Position numbers and translations under genes: made by a program. The notes below the pieces were generated by a model. It was not told the origin of the DNA and ran no database searches. It saw only the letters and a list, made by a program, of their open reading frames with translations. From NCBI GenBank assembly GCA_013400975.1, contig WBMZ01012046.1:1-64000 (forward strand): a stretch of 64,000 nucleotides of DNA. The letters run 5' to 3'. This DNA comes from Atrichornis clamosus (Eukaryota; Chordata; Aves; Passeriformes; Menuridae). This document shows, in pieces, positions 38,727-50,705 of this stretch (its first letter is position 1; each line of letters opens with the position of its first letter).

Positions 38727-40377
38727 ATTATACCATGCATGTTTTTCTACAAAACATCATGCATCCTCCCTTTTCCCACGTTCAGTGCCTCTGTCAAACA
38801 TTCTATTGCAAGTCCTGTGCAATCCTGGAATGCTCCTACCCTCTGTCCCATAAGAGTCTCCTGCTTCCTGGTGTGGGGGGTCCTTCTGGCTGCTGGGGTT
38901 GAGGCTCCCTTGAAGCAGCCCTGAGAGGGCCTGGAGCTGGGGCTTCTCTTTCTGTCATCGGGTTATTGAGATTTCCTCTGTGCTCCTTTTGTGTTCATGG
39001 AAATGAGCCTTCTATTGCCTAGCCTAACGCCTAGCACAGCTCAAAGACTTAATTAGTGGCTGTGACTGGTTGAGATGCATCCTTGGAGGCACCGAGTTGT
39101 GCAGTATCTTCATAGCAATTAGTGTGTTCCTGAAGACAACAGTATCTGAATTCACCCTAACTGTATTTTTTTCGATGAAAACCAGTTTTAGATTATTTGA
39201 GAATCTGTTTCCTCAGCTGGGTTCTTGGCTAGCTCTTAGCAGAGGGATTTGCCTGTAGCACTGCAAACTCTGTGGCACAATGTAGTCTGAGTTGTTGTTT
39301 GCTGTCACAAGTGATTTTCTGTGGATAACAAAAAAAACCTGCTGAAAGGTAACATATACATATGGGTAAATGTTGGTTTTGTCTGTTAAAATCTTGAATA
39401 AAGAATCTTCCCTTTCTGGTTGAAGAGCTGAACCGTATGCTTACTCATATAATTACCAAACGTAACAGAAAAGTTCAGGAGTAATTAGGTAAGTAAAGAA
39501 GCAGTTGTTCAGTAAAAGTTGCAATTAAACCAAAGAAGATACTTTACTTGATTTCCCAGCCTGCTTCCCAACTTTGTCGAGAAGAAGCCTGAAGGCAGAG
39601 TTTCCTATCACCTGAGAATGGATCAGCTACCTGGTAGAACCACAGTCTCTTTATTGGCAAAATCAGGGCTTTTGCTGTCCCTCTTCATCACTGGAACACT
39701 TTGTACTACCCATCTGCATGTGGTGTCTTTTACTTACCCAGCATCTCATGAGTTCTTTGGATTTTTCTTTTAATATACTTGTTTTTCTTCCAGCAAAAGA
39801 TTTATTCTGCCTCACCATAATAGTTTTATCCCATGTAGAGCCTGGTGACTTCTTGGAAATTTCTCTTGTTCTTTGTCAGGGTCATTGCTGTCCTGTTATT
39901 TCAAAAGAGTGGCATCAAAAATATGTGGGTTTTGCATATGCTGCAGAGTCTCTGATGGTATTGATCTGTGAGATTTTGTCCTATTCAGATTTTGGCAATA
40001 ACCAGTAGTCAACTGAGATCAGACCTAAGCTTGTAGGTGGAGAATATTGCTTTAAGTTATGTTCTTAGGTGACACAGACTGGCACCAGGATTTTCTGAAG
40101 AGATGTGACTCACGGCTCTTCCATTACTAGGAAAGGCATTGACTTGCTTGGTCCTCTCTCCAAAGCTTCACAGCTATTGCTTGTCCTTAAAGTTTGCAAT
40201 GAGTTTGTACATTATTCGGAAATTATTGAGATCAGAGAAGTGCTAGCAGATATGCAACCCAAACCAATGTCATGACATTTGTTTTTTGTTTCAGTGACCA
40301 TCTGAGAGAAGCAGTTCTACCTAATCACATCAATTAATCTCGCTGCCTTTTTTTTTTTTCACTTCAGAGGGTGCTAC
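38727..40377. other. non-coding stretch, possible ERV internal remnant at its left end
   Basis: The first few hundred bases could be the 3' internal part of the neighbouring retrovirus, because they sit inside its polypurine tract, but no gag, pol or env similarity is visible. The rest is ordinary AT-rich sequence. A run of 12 T residues at 40,348-40,359 lies 18 bases before the next LTR. Confidence 0.4.
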
Positions 40378-40929
40378 TGTCACCGAAACTGCGGGAAGAA
40401 CACAAACTCTCCAACAACACCTTTTCAGTGTTAGAGAATCAAGGCATTACTTTAATCTGGCCAGGATGTCATTCTTGCCAAGATGTGCAATAGAAATCAT
40501 TTCATCCACATATGCCCGGGTTGTGCAGTGAAAATCATTCCATCGCACATAACATTTTACCCGATGTTTCCCATCTTTATACAGACAAAACTCAAAGAAA
40601 TACAGGTTCTTTGGTCTTAAATTACACAATCGTTAGTATTCGATCTCCTATTGGTTATTGATCCCTTCACCTTCGATGTTAATGTGATCGTCTTTCTTCG
40701 GTTCTCTTACCAGTCCTTTCCCAGACCAGGTGTCTCCGACCCCTCCAGAGGTGACGTTCGCGGATGATGTTCCGTAATTGTTCGTTAATGGTCGCTTATC
40801 TCCTGTGGATCTTTCTGACTACTCCCAGTCTGTAGTTGTTAAATTCATCAGGCCTCTCCCAGTGAACAGAGTCTTAGAAAGTACTTTCAACCCACTTTCC
40901 CCTGGGCAAAGGCGAACAAAGCCCTTACA
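40378..40929 (-). mobile_element. endogenous retrovirus LTR (antisense), apparently solo
   Basis: The 552-base unit begins TGTCACC and ends CTTACA on the plus strand, so on its own strand it runs TGTAAG...GGTGACA with canonical TG/CA ends. On the minus strand a TATA box (plus-strand TTTATA at 40,576-40,581) lies about 120 bases before an ATTAAA signal (plus-strand TTTAAT at 40,451-40,456). It keeps many CpGs, suggesting it is fairly young. Its termini resemble passerine LTR sequences I know, but I cannot name the family. No primer-binding site or polypurine tract abuts either end, so it looks solo. A clear target-site duplication is not visible. Confidence 0.75.
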
Positions 40930-43900
40930 AAAAAAAAAAAAAATTATAAGTTGTATCATTTCCAACACTACCATGGACTAAGCGCAAGAAATTGTCCTAG
41001 GTGCTGTGTGAAGGAGAATAATTTTTTTTGTGTTTTCTGGTTTATACCTTTCAAAACTTTTAGCAGTAGGCATATGAAGCATGATTGAGGCTTTTTCCTT
41101 CTTGGGAAATAAATAAAGTTTAAAATCAGAATGCAGAACAACTGGAGTGGGTAGTATCTCAGGAAAGATTTCTACACAATCTATGATTTCCCATAAAAAA
41201 TTTCTCCAATCTAATAATTATTTAGGTGCTTTTCGCAGATTTTCTTTAAAGCCTGGGGAACACTCTTCTTTGTGTTGTATTTTTGAATAATTGCAGTTGT
41301 CTAGGCTCAGGTTTGAAAAGCCTACAAAAATGCTTTCTTAACTGGCTCAGTAAGATGTCAGTTGGCCTTCTTAGTAAGTTCAGTACACCTGAAAAATCTC
41401 TCTTTTCATTTAAATTGATTCCTACACTGCTCAGTTTCTGGTAATCCAAGAGGAATAGTACAGAATATACAGGAAATAAATAATAAGAAATCTTGCAAGG
41501 GCACTTGATTTTGATACAGAAAAGGCATTTTGATAGTATCAGATGGGTTGCCACAGTGCATGTCACAGACACCTTTAACACTTCCAAGTTTGAAAGATTA
41601 ATATCTACAAATCTGTATCAATCCTGCAGTGGAAATGCAGACTTCCCTCAGGTAACAAAGCAGAAACAATTCCTATATTGATTGCCATGATCCTGGACTT
41701 TGCAACATCTAGCTACTGAAAAACAGTAGCTTCTGCAATTACTTCTACTGACGAAGGCATAATTGCCTTTTAATAATGAATAGTACAGCATATCTTCATG
41801 CAGGAGACTGCAAAGTGGGTCAGAGAATCTTTCTCCCCGTGTTGATAGACTGACATTCTTTCTGTAGCTTTGGTGGGGCAGATGCCTTTTGTACTGACCA
41901 GAAACAACCCCAGTACTGCGAAAGTGAAGCTGCTAGTGCAGGTGGTGCCTGGCCTGTTTCTCCCTTCATTGGCACCTTGTTCTCATGTGTCAAAGTCAGC
42001 TCTTTGAGAAGAGAGACAAGGACACTCAGTACGGAACTAATTAGAGAATTAATTTTCTCATATTATCTGTGTGCGAAGGGGTGCCACAGCCCCATAGATG
42101 AGCCTGATAATGGGGTGAAGTGACCGATCAGATGCCAAGGCCATGGTTGTTCATTTGGTGTCCTTAGACAAATATCCTATTGTGTTATTGTCTGTATGTG
42201 GTGTTCTCAGCCAGCGACGGCCAGTTTAGGTTGGGTCTCCAGGTCATGCTGGCCCTGAGGCTGTAAATTCGTAGTCCCAGGTAGGCTTTGTTCTAAGCAA
42301 GTCATGCAGCACTCAGTGCCTTGCCTTTCCTATGTGACTCTCAAGACTAATGCAATTCTTGCTCGTTACCCCCTAAGTGGCCATTTCTGAGGTTAGTTGC
42401 ATTGTATTAATTGCTGACACCTGTTAGTACTGTGAAGTAGCTGCACTGCTGCTCTTGTTTTCTGCTTTGAATCATGCTCAAAGTATCTGCCTTCAGAGGG
42501 AGTCAGTAGAGCACCTCCTGCGCAGACTTGTCTTGGCAGAGTCAAGAATCCGATGTCTTAATTTCTGTCGGAAAAAAAAAAGGTAAATAAATGTAATTGA
42601 GTGAAGCTGCTAACAAGGAAAGGGAAGAAAAATTGAAAGAAGTCATTTATTTCCACATGTCTGTTAGCTGCTCTGTGAGCATGTAGAGGTTAGCTGTGAC
42701 TGCTGGCAACTTGACCCCAGCCTTTCCAGAGGGTCATCTGTGGTTTGTAGCAGGTCATGTGAGAAATTTCTGTCTTAGTCCAGACTTGCAGGACACTTTC
42801 CACATCTGTGGTCTCAAGCTGATGAAAGTGTGCTGGTAAAATTGGGGAGAGAGGTGAATCTTCTCAGTGGGTAGCCATCTATGCACAGAGACATCAAATG
42901 AGTCAGTAGAGTGCTAAAAATAGGCAGTGGTGGTGTCTGAAGATCTTGGAAAGTAGGTCACGATGCTCACATGTAAAAATTATGGATGCTGCTCACAAGG
43001 ATCAAGGGATGCTAAAGTATGGAGAACGAGATCATAGTGTTTTATCCAATAATTCTTGTGTGTAGAGAGGATGAGTCAAGTGTGGACTTCACCTTAAGCA
43101 TGTTCTGATGTATTTTGTTAAAAGAAGTCTGGCTTCTTTTCAATGCCGTGGGTTTTTCCTCTCTCCTCTTTTCCTGGAGCAGAAACAGGGAGAAGTAGAA
43201 ACAATCTCTTGGTAATTCTTAATTATTTAGCACAGAGGAATGTGGGGCAATGAAGAGAAGTGAAAGTTTTGTTGAATTGGACTGTTCAGGTCACAGTCTC
43301 TCTCACCTCCCTTGTGTTTAATTTTATTTTCGTGGTGTGTTGTCTAGATTTGTATCTTGTGGAATTGCCATGGCCTTTGTGGGAAAAATGTATTAGCAAA
43401 GATAAGCTAAAATCAGAAAATAATTTTAAAGATATTTCACTTGATTAAACTGCTTTCTGTCAAACGGATGATCTATTGAAAAAAAATCAGTTGGGGTTGT
43501 GATGCACGTGTAGTCATTTCCTATGTCTGCTCTTGGTCTTCCTCATTGCCTGTGACAAGAGGAGCTCAAACAGAATAAAAGCAATTTTTGGATACTTCCA
43601 ACGCATTTAACATGAGTTGATGGCAGTTTGGGTTATGGATCCATTTGCATAAATAGATGAGATATTGCACCTCATTGTAGGAAAGCTTAAACCCCCCCAT
43701 AAATGTAGTTTTCCTTGGTAAAAGAAAATCTAGGAAAAAACCCAATGAAAATTAAGAGACTAATGAGTAAACATTAAGTAAAAAATAGGAACAAGTTGAA
43801 GATAGTTGGATGGCATGCAAGATAAAGGACATTTTGCCTATAATATAGCAATATGAATAAATCCATCAGAAAACCTCAACAGAAAGTAAATACATATACG

Positions 43901-46339
43901 CAGATTTTTCATACTCTTTTCCTAAAAGAAACATGTTCCAGTGAATAATTGAAAACTGATTCTTTAGGATTTGTCCACAGAAGAGAGACATCACTTCAAA
44001 AACATTCAGTCGTTTATTTAATAACCAAAACAATTCAAGTTAAGATTCAGGAAAAATATTCACATGTAATGAAATATGCAAACTCTAAATAACTTGGGAA
44101 CAGAGGTCTCAGTCTTGTATTTGCTTAGCTTTAAAATGTATATACTGTCATGAGATCATCACCTTAAAACCACTGAGGAGAACCTAAAATGAAAAGAAAA
44201 ACAGTGTACGTTCATAAAAATAGAGAAAGTGAACAGAAGAAGAAAGCATACAAGCTTGTCAAGTTGAGGAGGGAGAAAATCAGCTTATAATTAATGTGAA
44301 TGAGCTAATGGATAAAGCAGAAATATTGCTTAGAAAAGAAAATTTACTAAAAAGCTTAACACAATAATATGACATATCTGAACGCACTGGATCATTGATG
44401 GACACAACAAATATTTAATATAAATCAATGCAGTTCAAGAGAAATTAGCATTAGGTAAAACTGCTTCTAGAAACATCTGAGGGTATATTTCCTAAAAAGG
44501 AAAAAGTAATGTGCAAATCCTAATTATACACCATTGGTATATGACTATATGTGCATATTTAAAATGAAAAATCCTCTGTATTCATAATCATATTCTCTTT
44601 TTGGGAATATATAAAGCACATATGAACTTTTTTGCTTATTTTTACAGTTGTTCTAAGCCAACCATTGAGACAATTGAGTTTCACGTGAAATGTGAACATA
44701 TTGTTTGATCATAGAACCAAGTTGGATGAATAAGCATTTGTGCGTACTTGTGTATTTTATTCAAACATCTCTGAGTTACTTCCAGTGTTCTTCCTTTCAT
44801 CAGTTCTTCAGTATTCAGAGGTGTACCTGTCAATGATTTAAAATCTTTTAATCACTTTTTAAATAGTAACTATGACAGTGAAATCAAACTTCCAGGACAG
44901 AGTTTAGGTTAGTGCACCTAGCATGTAGAGTGGTAAACTGAGGTGGTTAATTGTGGCTGCAGAATATGCAATTTTATTTGGTTTTATTTAGAGATGACAG
45001 ATCTATTTGAGGAGAAGTCAATAGCAGGTTTGATATGAGAATTATGCTCAAGGTCCATGTTATATACTGTCAGTATAACTATAGGTTTAAATTAGCCTGT
45101 TGCCTCTTTTCTAGTGTTTAGCCCACAGTTTTGTTTACCATCTTGTAGTCTTTAGCTGTTGTTTTGAGAAAAGAGTAAATTATGCAAAAAGAGAAGAGGA
45201 AATTAGCTCTGTCTGATCACTCAACCTTAAAGAAGTTTATGGCTGGTAAGAATAGTATGCCTTTCACCCCTTTGTAGTTTATCTTTTGGGGGGTGCTGGT
45301 GTTTGTGTGTTTGTTTTTGTCAGATTTTATGGATCCCGATCTAGATATTTCAAAGGGACTGCACATTTCACAGGGTCTTAAACTGTAATGATAAAGTTTA
45401 TTTACATATTACATAAAAGTGCAAGGAGAAGTATGTCAACCACAAAGTTAATACTTGTCAGAGATCTTGAATGTATTTTATTTTAGAAGTGACAGGAATG
45501 CCACAGTTTAAAAGACTTCTGTATGGCAAAGAGTCATTTCCTATGTGTGGTGATAATCAAATTCTAGTCTCAGCCCATGCAGAAACTATCTGCAAAACAG
45601 GATTAAAATTTTTTTTTTGCCAAACAGACTAAATCCATGACATTAAATTCAACATATGAAAGTTATACTTGTAAAATGAACAGTAATAGCAATGAAAACA
45701 ATCCATAGTAAGAAATTAATCACTGAAGGGTTTTCCTTAAGCTTTGCAATGAAGAATAAATGCCTAAAATTTCCATTGTTTAATAGAATCCTAATGATTG
45801 AAAAGTGAGTAAAGGGGATTTGGTGAGATTCAGGATGACAACAGATTTTTTTGAGGTTTAAAATGTTCAGTGAAAAGCAGTGTGTAAATCTGTATTCGTT
45901 GTTAAAAAGTGAATTTAGCTGGGATTATCTACTTTGGGCAACCTTCCTACAACTCTTTAAACTATATTAGTGAGATAATGCTAAATTTCTTACAGAAGTG
46001 GGAACCTGTTTTAACAATAAAAAGGTTATATTTTAGTACTGAAAATAGTTTTAAATGTAACCCACTACGTTAATGGAAATAATGTAGTAATTTGGTTTAG
46101 AAAAAAATTTAGAGTGTTTTCCAGTGCTTGAGGTTAGACCAGATTAAATTTATTTGAAACAAGAATAATTTATTAGTGTATAGGAAAAGTGAATTAAAAA
46201 ACTTATAATCTAACTTTGAGAGTTTTGAATGTGGAAAACAAAGACAACAAGTAACACTGATTGCTGGATGCTAAGAGCAGAGTTGAGAACAAAAAGTGGT
46301 GCTAGAACAGCTGCGTTCATTTTGTTAAGAGTATGTTTT
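40930..46339. other. AT-rich non-coding stretch, no gene recognised
   Basis: It opens with an A-run at 40,929-40,942 and stays AT-rich, with long stretches lacking even short open frames (about 41,700-46,300 has only one listed-size frame). A somewhat CpG-bearing patch lies near 42,060-42,370. No transposon end, RNA gene or coding exon was recognised. Confidence 0.5.
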
Positions 46340-46690
46340 TGATTAATGCTACCAGGGTGTGGGGACCTGTAGCCAATGCTACTGACCTGGGAAGGGGAAG
46401 GGCCAGAGGCTCACGGCCACGGTCAGAAGGCTTAGCTGGGTGTCTGGGCAGGTGGCGATGCTGAGGCACCCCGTGGGTGGGGTGAGAGATGGCCGGGCAG
46501 GCAAAGCTCCGGGCTGGGCAGGGGCCTTGCCGCAGCAGAGGCACAGTCTTCGGCGAGGACCGGTGCGTAGGCACGAAGGCTCACACGGAGCATTCTCACC
46601 ACCTCTCGCAGTTCAGCTGTTTCCGCACAGAATGATCCAAGATTACTGGGGTCTTCTTTCAAGGCTCAGCTAAGGGAAGATATGACAGGA
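46340..46690. other. GC- and CpG-rich block of unknown origin
   Basis: An abrupt GC-rich block with many CpGs (for example CTTCGGCGAGGACCGGTGCG at 46,548-46,567) sits in very AT-rich flanks. Minus-strand frames of 76-85 codons cross it but match nothing I know. It lies just before an LTR-like unit, so it may be part of a composite retroelement. A small unmethylated regulatory island is the alternative. Confidence 0.45.
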
Positions 46691-46920
46691 TCTCTTGGTG
46701 GGCCAAGGGCCACCCTAGCCTAAATGGGGACCTCTGGGTGTGGGGTCATCCAGAAAGAAACAAGCGAGGGATGCACTTGTGTGCTGATAGCACCTCAATT
46801 AGCAGGTCATCAAGATCCCAACCTGCCCCAGCCCTAATTTTTATTTTTTCCTAGGGCATTCCAATTATTGCCAAAATGACTTTTCTTTTATTCTTCATAT
46901 ATATTTGTATGTTATTATAT

Positions 46921-47336
46921 TGTCATAGTTTCCAAACTTCAGTACCTTTATTATTAGATAAACAAATTCCTGAGGGCCAGGCCTAATCTAGCTTCTTACG
47001 GGAACCAAGGATAAGACACCTTCCTGAGATATTTTCCCATAAACAGCTAGTACCTTCCCGAGACACCTTCTCATAAGAACTAGCAAGGAAGGGGGCCTTC
47101 GGAGGGGGTCGAGCCAAGAATGGGAATTACTTCATTACCCATGTTTCTCATCGGGCATTCTTGTCAATTATGCTAATTTGTTAAATTTATAAAACTGTAC
47201 TTGCTCTATGTCATGTGTGCATCTTCGGCACGTTTTCAGCATGTATTTCGGCATGTTGTGCACCTGGAGGGACCTTAATTAAACAGTAATGATATTTTAT
47301 CACCTAACCCTGTCTGGCTCTTGAATTTAGGGGCCA
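46921..47336 (+). mobile_element. LTR-like unit (sense)
   Basis: The unit starts TGTCATAG and can be ended at a CA at 47,335-47,336. It has a TATA box, TTATAAAAC, at 47,187-47,195. An ATTAAA signal at 47,278-47,283 lies about 85 bases further on. A tandem pair of 34-base repeats at 47,017-47,084 lies upstream, as enhancer repeats often do in U3. No family was recognised, and target duplications are not evident. Confidence 0.4.
47017..47084 (+). repeat. imperfect 34-bp tandem repeat in the LTR-like unit
   Basis: Copies at 47,017-47,050 (CACCTTCCTGAGA...) and 47,051-47,084 (TACCTTCCCGAGA...) share most positions, including CCCATAA/CTCATAA and a terminal AG/AGC. Confidence 0.7.
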
Positions 47337-47908
47337 AAAAGGCAAGGCAATGAAGAAAACAAAGGTCAGCCGAAAAAAAGGGCGGTCTGCAGCCATTAAG
47401 AAATACAATGGGAAGATAACAGGGCTGGAGATAAGACACCCCTATAAAGAGAAGGAGCAATGAGGAAATACTATTGATTGGCAGAGGTGAGACACAGTGA
47501 AGAGAGGGAGAATCACAACTGCTATTCCTGAAGGGTACATGTATCCAAAATTAACTTGAGGAGAGCCCTGAAGAGGTGGTGAGGATTTGAATAGAGGTGG
47601 TGAGGATTTAATAACTGTACACCTTGTCCTTCTCCACGTTGTCTCCTCCACATACCAGACATGGGAGCCTGGTGCTCAAATGCACTTGGGCCTGTGCAGC
47701 TTAGTCCTTCTAGATATTGCAGCGTCAGTGGGTGAAATCTGTTCTGCTTTGAAATAGGCTTGACCTCTGCCTCCTACAATACAGTCTGGAATTGAGATTT
47801 ACTACATTGATACCATTGTGTTGCAGCATTAATCACATACCTTCAGCTGTGTGAATGAAAAAGGTGAAGATTGCAGAGCTTTCAGCCAGGATGGGTATTC
47901 TGTATTTG
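47337..47908. other. spacer between two LTR-type repeats
   Basis: It begins with purine-rich sequence and contains a 21-base tandem duplication at 47,572-47,613. Part of it could be retroviral leader or internal sequence belonging to the unit on its left, but no primer-binding site or gag similarity is visible. Confidence 0.35.
47572..47613 (+). repeat. near-exact 21-bp tandem duplication
   Basis: Two adjacent copies beginning AGAGGTGGTGAGGATTT differ only in the last few bases (GAAT versus AATA). Confidence 0.9.
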
Positions 47909-48170
47909 TGTTGGGATTTAACTCCAGCCAGTAGCTAAGCCCCATGCATCCAACTGCTCACTTCCCCCCACTGTGGGCTGAGGGAGAGAACCAGAAGAGC
48001 AAAAGTGAAAAAATCATGGGCTGAGATAAAGACAGTTTAATAGATAAAGCAAAAGCCATGCACAAAAGCAAATCAAAATGAGGAGTTCAGTCGCCGCTTC
48101 CCATGGGCAGACAGGTGTTCAGCCACCTCCAGGAAAGCAGGGCTACTCTATCCCAGACACAACCAGGACA
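47909..48170 (-). mobile_element. ERVL-type LTR with internal U3 deletion (antisense)
   Basis: The left part is the reverse complement of the 3' half of a common bird ERVL LTR: TGTTGGGATTTAACTCCAGC, GAGATAAAGACAGTTTAATA, AGATAAAGCAAAAGCC, CCACTTCCC-like CCGCTTCCCATGGGCAG, and CAGGTGTTCAGCCACCTCCA. Near 48,144 it jumps to ACTCTATCCCAGACACAACC, the reverse complement of the very 5' end of the same LTR (canonical TGTGCTGGTTTTGGCTGGGA). Most of U3 and the TATA region are therefore missing while both termini remain. An ATTAAA signal remains (plus-strand TTTAAT at 48,036-48,041). No target duplication was evident. Confidence 0.85.
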
Positions 48171-50272
48171 GTTGGAAAGTGGGGCCACTGCAGATCTAGA
48201 AAAATCTGCAATTAGTTTTCACTTGGGCATGGTTTAGCCATAAAAACAAAGAGAGGACAGCAGAGATTTCAGCCTGTGTTAGCCACCCAAGATACATTAC
48301 CTGTCTTCAGTAGTTGTGGAAGTGATTAACTGATAATTGAGAGGTTCATCTTCAAAATGTTTTGGACAGTGATAAAAGAATTAATATGAGAAACTTGTTC
48401 CAACTAAGTAATTTTTCTTATTCCTCCCAAAAATATATTGAAATATATTGAAAATATCAATCTATCTGAGCTGGAAAATTGCGCATAAAAGTAGGAAAAT
48501 AATCTGATGTATTTAGTTAACCAACCCTATTTGAGTCTTGATCCTGATACAGAAACTAAATACTAGTTCCCATTCATGTAGTCCTAGGAAGTAAGAATCT
48601 TATCCATGGGGGTACAAAGGAACTTCTTCAACTGAGCTCTTCATAGAGTCTTATATGAAACAGCCAGTTTTTAATCAAACTTGATTAGGAAATAATGTTT
48701 TTGAAGAAACTCAAAGAACTCTGAGCCTCATCTGAGCTCTACAGATTTCGGGAACTTATCACCCTGTTCTAAGTGGATGCAATTTGAATAAACCCTGAGA
48801 GTTGCTCAGGTACCAAAGGACTTGCTCTGAACAAAGAAATATTTATCCCACAAGTGAGTGGGTTGTGCTGTTTTTCTGCAAAGCAAGGAAAATTGGTACA
48901 AAAACCTTTGTAACATAAATCTTCACCTCTTGTGACGGTGGGATTCAGATTCTATATAGAGTATATTCAGTAACCTCAGCAACAGCCAGACAGCTGATAC
49001 AAAGGTTCTTCTTCAATTAATGAAAGGAGTGCTGCAATAAAGGACACAAAAAACACAATATATTCAAAAATGCTAAACCCAAACCCTTGTATTTGGGTAG
49101 AAGTACAATTTTGCCACATCCTTGTAGGGAAATGGCTGAGAATCTTCAATTCTACTTTGGTGCAGAATTTCCTTATCTTCTTGGCATACTTTAAAGCCAG
49201 GTGCAATGGCAAAATTTTATGATGAAGTAAGTTAATTACCTTTAAATTTTAGTGTGCTGTGTCATGATGTTATGGTAGCAGCATGATGCAGAGTTGGATT
49301 TTATTGCTGTTTGTCATCACATTAAATTGGCTTAGTTGGGAATTACAGTAAGAACATTAGCATTCACAACCATTCCTACCTTGAACACTGTCCAGCCTTT
49401 TCACTTCTCTCTCTCGCTCTCCCCACTTGTTCAGTAATTCTGCTTTATGCCTTTTTTGAATGTAAAATAGATTCTATCAGATGTCCTCACCTCTCCTGAC
49501 TGCCTTTGCTGGAAATTGCTGTAGAGGGGGAAGCTGCTTTTAAGTTCTCCATATTGTTTCAGTCCTGTGATTACGAGCGATCAGTTCTTTTTTGTACCTT
49601 GATTTTGTTCATTTTCTATATTGGTGAGCAGTGAAAGCCCTCACCAGTTAAGGTGGAGTCTATAGGAATGGGACACCTGATATCTTAGGTCAGAAATGAG
49701 AAGCTGGCTGTCAGTGTTTGTCAAAAGGAACATTCTTTTAGTAAGCCTGACTTCTTAGACCTCTCAATCTTAAACATTAATAATTTTATTTCCACACATG
49801 CATATGCTAATAGACAAGAGAAAAGTTAGGGTTTTCAACACATCTATAATTGGACTAACAAAAAAAATAAAATGTTTTGGTTGGGAAATTTTTAAATACA
49901 ATGTTTCTTCCTTTTTGAATATTTTTTTAGCATATATATATATCTATATATATCTATATCTATATCTCAAACTTGTTTTCCATTTTAAGCATGGATTTTA
50001 TCCTCATTTTCCAAATGTAGTGAAATAGAATGGATAGAAAGCCCAAACTGCTTTTGGTGGAGGTCTGAACTGGACTTAGTGGAAGCTGAGTGAACCCTGA
50101 GTTGCACAGAGACTTGTGGAAGGAACCTTCTGGTTTCATCCAGCTCCACCCCCTGCTAATGACATTATGAGCTGGGTCAGGTTGTCATGGTCTTGCCCAG
50201 TTGAGTCCTGAGCTCAAAGACATAGACTTTGCAGCTTCTCTGAATGCCTTTGCCAACAACTGACCACATCTA
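48171..50272. other. AT-rich non-coding stretch, no gene recognised
   Basis: Ordinary AT-rich sequence with a short AATATATTGA duplication near 48,431-48,452 and the AT microsatellite listed separately. No exon or transposon was recognised. Confidence 0.5.
49931..49968 (+). repeat. (TA)n/(TATATC)n microsatellite
   Basis: CATATATATATATC is followed by further TATATATATC and TATATC units. It is prone to length variation. Confidence 0.85.
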
Positions 50273-50705
50273 ACGGGGAAAAGTTTTTGTTAAGATCCAA
50301 ATGAAATTTCTCTTGCTACAACTTGTGTCTGTTGCCCGGTTTTGCCTCTTGTGCTTTTGCTGTGTATGTACAAGCAGGTTTCCCTGTCTGTTCTGCAAAC
50401 TGCCAGCAGGTTGTTGAAGGCAGCCATAAGATCTCCCCAGACTGTTTTCCTCCTCTTATGGCTGAACAAGTCCAGTGCCTCAGACTCTTCCTTACGCTTG
50501 TGTGAGCCAGCCCTCCCGTGGTCCTATGCTACTGTCCCTCTGCTGGTCTCATTCCGGTGTGACAATACCTGTCTTCTACCAGAGATTCCAAAACTGGACA
50601 TGATACTCCACATGTCGCGTCACGAGAGCCAAGTAGAAGGGAAGAGGATAAATATGTTTGAGTTTCTGGGTTGAATCTTGCAGCCTGGTACCTGGTTATT
50701 CATTT
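50273..50705 (-). mobile_element. long diverged CR1 fragment (antisense)
   Basis: Successive plus-strand pieces align in order with the reverse complement of the CR1 3' half: GGGGAAAAGTTTTTG, TTGCTACAACTTGTGTCTGT, AAGATCTCCCCAGACTG, ATGGCTGAACAAGTCCAG, CCTCAGACTCTTCC, AAAACTGGACATGATACTCC, ACATG...GTCACGAGAG and AGTAGAAGGGAAGAGGAT. A degraded version of the GCAGCC...ATAC...TTGG segment follows to about 50,705. Divergence is high, so this is an old copy. The last 50 bases are less certain. Confidence 0.8.
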
